Source: Bradyrhizobium canariense (GTDB lineage Bacteria > Pseudomonadota > Alphaproteobacteria > Rhizobiales > Xanthobacteraceae). Taken from it: DNA of 64,000 bases. The stretch lies in assembly GCF_900105125.1 (NCBI RefSeq), contig NZ_LT629750.1, forward strand, positions 4,553,001-4,617,000, in the 5' to 3' direction. Made by a program: the position numbers and the translations under genes. This document shows positions 61,207-64,000 of this stretch, one piece after another. Position 1 is the first letter of the stretch. Each line of letters starts with the position of its first letter. Below the pieces are notes generated by a model. It ran no database searches and had not been told where the DNA came from. It saw only the letters and a list, made by a program, of their open reading frames with translations.

Positions 61207-64000
61207 ATGAATCGCATCGATCGTCCTCCTCTCAACCGAGTCCCTGGCATCGTCGAAGCATCCGCTCCTGCCGTGGTTAGGCTGCGGCCAGTAGCCGCAT
61301 GGCCTTTCCGGACCGCGGCGCGAGCGGGACGGAACTTGGTGGTGCTGGTTGCTGCAAGGAAGCTGGTTTCCCGGCTTGTGAATGGCGCGTTCGGTAACGC
61401 GTTTCTTGGCCGGGAATCGGCCGGCTGCCGGGCCGCGGCATGGGCCGGCGTGGCTGTGCTGCTGATCTCGCTGTTGTCTGCGAGCCAGGCCTTCGCGCAG
61501 ACGGCTACAACCACCAACGTAACTTCGATTAGCAATCCGGCGACCTATCCCCAGAACGAGACCTTTACGGCGACCGTGACGAGCACCAGCACGGTCAACG
61601 AGGGGACCGTCATATTCCAGAGCGACGGCAGCACCATTGCCGCCTGCAGTGCGCAATCTGTTTCGAACGGCACGGCAATCTGCGTCACCCAGCTTGCTGC
61701 CGGCAGCCACACAATCCAGGCTTTCTACACTGGAGACACGAACTTCGCGTCGAGCTCCTCGTCCGCACTGACCCAGGCCGTCAATTCAGCGGTGACGGCG
61801 ACCCTGTCGATCGCTTCGAAGGCGCTCACGCAAAATATGACGGTCAGCAGCTTCACACCCGTCACTGGCGGCGGCGGCACCGGCAGCCTGACCTACAGCA
61901 TCTCTCCAAGCCTGCCGACCGGCCTTTCTATCGACGCCAGCACAGGCACGATCAGCGGCACGCCGACCGTGACCCAATCCACCACCAGCTACACGGTCAC
62001 GGTGAACGACACCAACGGCCAAACCGCGAGCAACAGCTTCATACTGACGGTAAACTCCGCAGTCACGGCGACCCAAGCGATCGCCTCGAAGGCGCTGACG
62101 CAAGGTGTTACGGTCAGCAGCTTCACCCCGGTCACCGGCTCTGGCGGCACCAGCGCCTTGTCCTATAACGTTGCGCCGACGCTGCCCACGGGCCTCAACT
62201 TCAATTCGAGCACGGGCGCGATCACCGGCACGCCGAGCGTGACCCAACCCACCTCCAGCTTCACGGTAACGGTGAACGACACCAACGGCCAAACCGCGAG
62301 CGACAGCTTCATGCTGACGGTGAATTCCGCAGTCACGGCGACCCAAGCGATCGCCTCGAAGGCGCTGACGCAAGGTGTTACGGTCAGCAGCTTCACCCCG
62401 GTCACCGGCTCTGGCGGCACCAGCACCTTGTCCTACAGCGTTGCGCCGACGCTGCCCACGGGCCTCAACTTCAATTCGAGCACGGGCGCGATCACCGGCA
62501 CGCCGAGCGTGACCCAACCCACCTCCAGCTTCACGGTAACCGTGACTGACGCCCTCGGCTCGACCGCCTCGATCTCGTTTATGCTCACGGTCAACTCCGC
62601 AGTGGCGGCGACCCAGTCGATCGCCTCGAAGGCGCTGACGCAAGGTGTTACGGTCAGCAGCTTCACCCCGGTCACCGGCTCCGGCGGCGCCAGCCCCTTG
62701 TCCTACGGCGTTGCGCCGACGCTGCCCGCGGGCCTGACCATGGCCCCGACGACCGGCACGATCACGGGCGCGCCGACCGCGACGCTCGGGGCCACGACAT
62801 TCACGGTGACGGTGACCGATCAAAACAATGCCACTGCGACCAACACTTTCAGCCTCACCGTCAACGGGACGGTGACGGCGACCCAGGCGATCGCTTCGAA
62901 GACGCTGACGGTCAATCTTGCGGCCGCGCCATTCAAACCCGTGAGCGGCTCTGGCGGCACGGGCTCATTGACCTATGCTGTCTCGCCTACCCTTCCCCCC
63001 GGTGTGGCCATGGACTCAGGGACCGGCATCATCTCAGGCCAGCCGACAGCGACCTCCGGCGCCACGGCCTATACGGTCACCGTCACAGACCAAAATTCCC
63101 AGACCGCGACCGCCACTTTCAGTCTCGCCGTCAACGGCGCGGTCGATGCGACGCAGGCGATTGCATCGACGGCGTTGACGCAAAACCATACAGCAACTCC
63201 GTTCACCCCGGTCACCGGCTCTGGCGGCGCCAGCCCCTTGTCCTACAGCGTTGCGCCGACGCTGCCCGCGGGCCTGACCATGGCCCCGACGACCGGCACG
63301 ATCACGGGCATGCCAACCGCGGCACACGCCGCATCGAGCTTTACCGTCACGGTAACCGACGCCAACGGCGCGACCGGAACGGCGAGTTTCAACCTCACTG
63401 TCGACGGCACCGTGACCGCGACGACGGCCGTTGCCTCGACCTCGCTGACCGTCAATCATCCCGCCACGAGTTTCACGCCGGTGACCGGGTCGGGCGGCGT
63501 AGGCGCGTTGACTTACAGCGTGTCGCCGACACTGCCGGCCGGTCTGAGCTTCAACCCCGCCAGCGGAGCGATCACCGGCACGCCGACCGCAACGATCGCC
63601 GCGACGGCATTCACCGTAACGGTGACCGACATCAATAATGCGACGGCAACAGCCAATTTCAACCTCACCGTCAATGGTGCCGTCAGCGCGACGACGGCCA
63701 TCGCCTCGACCACGCTGATCGTCAATCGTCCCGCCACGAGTTTCACGCCGGTGACGGGCGCAGGCGGAACGAACCCATTGACTTACAGTGTGTCGCCGGC
63801 GCTTCCGACCGGATTGAGCTTCAACACCGCGAACGGCGCGATCACAGGCACGCCGACCGTCATAAGCGCCGCCGCGGCCTACACCGTGACGGTGACGGAC
63901 GCCGACAATGCGACGGCAACCGCAACCTTCAGCCTCACCGTCGGCGCCAGCACGACGACGGCGGCGCTCGCCTCTTCGCAAAATCCCAGCAGCTTTGGCC
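61207..64000 (+). CDS. Very large secreted Ig-like repeat protein (partial, 3' end beyond window)
   Basis: From the ATG at 61207 the frame stays open to the window edge: 931 codons with no stop. After a long N-terminal leader (about 98 residues, ending AGVAVLLISLLSASQAFAQ, so cleavage near residue 97/98) comes one Big_3-type Ig domain (about 105-190, with FTATVTSTST and GSHTIQAFYTGDTNF), then repeats of 90 residues, each with FTPVTGSGGxxxLSYxVxPTLPxGL, TGxITGxPT and FTVTVTD, the He_PIG (putative Ig) signature. Eight complete units run from 61789 to 63948. It is probably a cell-surface or biofilm adhesin; its anchoring or secretion signal lies outside the window. The start lacks a clear ribosome-binding site. 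Confidence 0.85.
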   Translation, partial: MNRIDRPPLNRVPGIVEASAPAVVRLRPVAAWPFRTAARAGRNLVVLVAARKLVSRLVNGAFGNAFLGRESAGCRAAAWAGVAVLLISLLSASQAFAQTATTTNVTSISNPATYPQNETFTATVTSTSTVNEGTVIFQSDGSTIAACSAQSVSNGTAICVTQLAAGSHTIQAFYTGDTNFASSSSSALTQAVNSAVTATLSIASKALTQNMTVSSFTPVTGGGGTGSLTYSISPSLPTGLSIDASTGTISGTPTVTQSTTSYTVTVNDTNGQTASNSFILTVNSAVTATQAIASKALTQGVTVSSFTPVTGSGGTSALSYNVAPTLPTGLNFNSSTGAITGTPSVTQPTSSFTVTVNDTNGQTASDSFMLTVNSAVTATQAIASKALTQGVTVSSFTPVTGSGGTSTLSYSVAPTLPTGLNFNSSTGAITGTPSVTQPTSSFTVTVTDALGSTASISFMLTVNSAVAATQSIASKALTQGVTVSSFTPVTGSGGASPLSYGVAPTLPAGLTMAPTTGTITGAPTATLGATTFTVTVTDQNNATATNTFSLTVNGTVTATQAIASKTLTVNLAAAPFKPVSGSGGTGSLTYAVSPTLPPGVAMDSGTGIISGQPTATSGATAYTVTVTDQNSQTATATFSLAVNGAVDATQAIASTALTQNHTATPFTPVTGSGGASPLSYSVAPTLPAGLTMAPTTGTITGMPTAAHAASSFTVTVTDANGATGTASFNLTVDGTVTATTAVASTSLTVNHPATSFTPVTGSGGVGALTYSVSPTLPAGLSFNPASGAITGTPTATIAATAFTVTVTDINNATATANFNLTVNGAVSATTAIASTTLIVNRPATSFTPVTGAGGTNPLTYSVSPALPTGLSFNTANGAITGTPTVISAAAAYTVTVTDADNATATATFSLTVGASTTTAALASSQNPSSFG
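61789..63948 (+). repeat. Eight tandem 270-bp coding repeats
   Basis: Equivalent codons (the A/G/D-VTA unit boundary) fall at 61789, 62059, 62329, 62599, 62869, 63139, 63409, 63679 and 63949, each exactly 270 bp apart with no indel. Units 2 and 3 (62059-62328 and 62329-62598) are nearly identical over about the first 200 bases; others have diverged. A ninth unit starts at 63949. Confidence 0.9.

Noticed and set aside
61786..62823. Long minus-strand frame of 345 residues (Arg/Gly/His-rich)
   Set aside because: It is antisense to the 270-bp repeats; its repeated Arg/Gly composition just mirrors the GC-rich Ig-repeat codons, and the plus frame carries clear He_PIG motifs and a continuous reading.
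61789..63948. CRISPR-like array
   Set aside because: The 270-bp period is a continuous coding frame with Ig-like motifs; no short repeats with unique spacers are present.
63034..63981. Second long minus-strand frame (315 residues) and smaller ones in the same area
   Set aside because: Same reason: shadow of the tandem coding repeats with no recognisable domain.

Overview
The window looks like chromosome of a Bradyrhizobium-type alphaproteobacterium (Nitrobacteraceae). The support is high GC content, a trcR (DUF1013) gene, an ndvA-type glucan exporter, an ispH-thrB-rnhA operon, a fused TRAP permease with its DUF1850 partner, TAXI and Bug binding proteins, and long GC-rich palindromes between genes. 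The assignment is inference from gene content; no rRNA or tRNA gene was seen.

Layout. 1-2366 is a scarred segment: the tail of a dehydrogenase-like gene, an IS5-family element with a passenger ORF and TTAG target duplication (180-1666), and fused remnants of an aldo/keto reductase and an M20 peptidase. 2386-12845 holds small envelope proteins, two nitronate monooxygenase paralogs, an acyl-CoA ligase, a DUF985 cupin, a translationally coupled KaiC-like ATPase/hybrid histidine kinase pair, a GFA protein and a thioesterase. 12958-14440 is a secreted-protein gene split by a second IS5-family element; removing the element plus one target copy restores the frame exactly. 14460-27441 is mostly housekeeping: a YqaA-like membrane protein, a hisE-like gene, ndvA, a D,D-carboxypeptidase, fadD, a peroxiredoxin, rnhA-thrB-ispH and trcR.

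27489-29439 is an unusual two-gene unit: a nucleoside-phosphorylase-fold protein followed by a papain-like-fold protein. 30057-47204 is metabolic and transport: propionyl-CoA synthetase, a CPA1 antiporter, an SDR, a TRAP/TAXI system, a beta-propeller, Bug and NUDIX proteins, a PaaI thioesterase, an aldo/keto reductase and several secreted proteins of unknown function. 47319-50784 holds dipZ and an aldehyde dehydrogenase.

51438-56491 is an RND efflux pair with a divergent TetR regulator and two palindromic operator candidates. 56507-59531 is a tightly coupled biotin operon (bioF-bioD-bioA) without bioB. An AraC regulator (59952-61025) is divergent from a very large Ig-repeat surface protein (61207 to the window end) built of exact 270-bp units, open at the edge.

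The most interesting items are the KaiC/kinase pair, the phosphorylase/papain-like pair, the 270-bp-repeat surface protein, and the two IS insertions whose pre-insertion sequence can be reconstructed.
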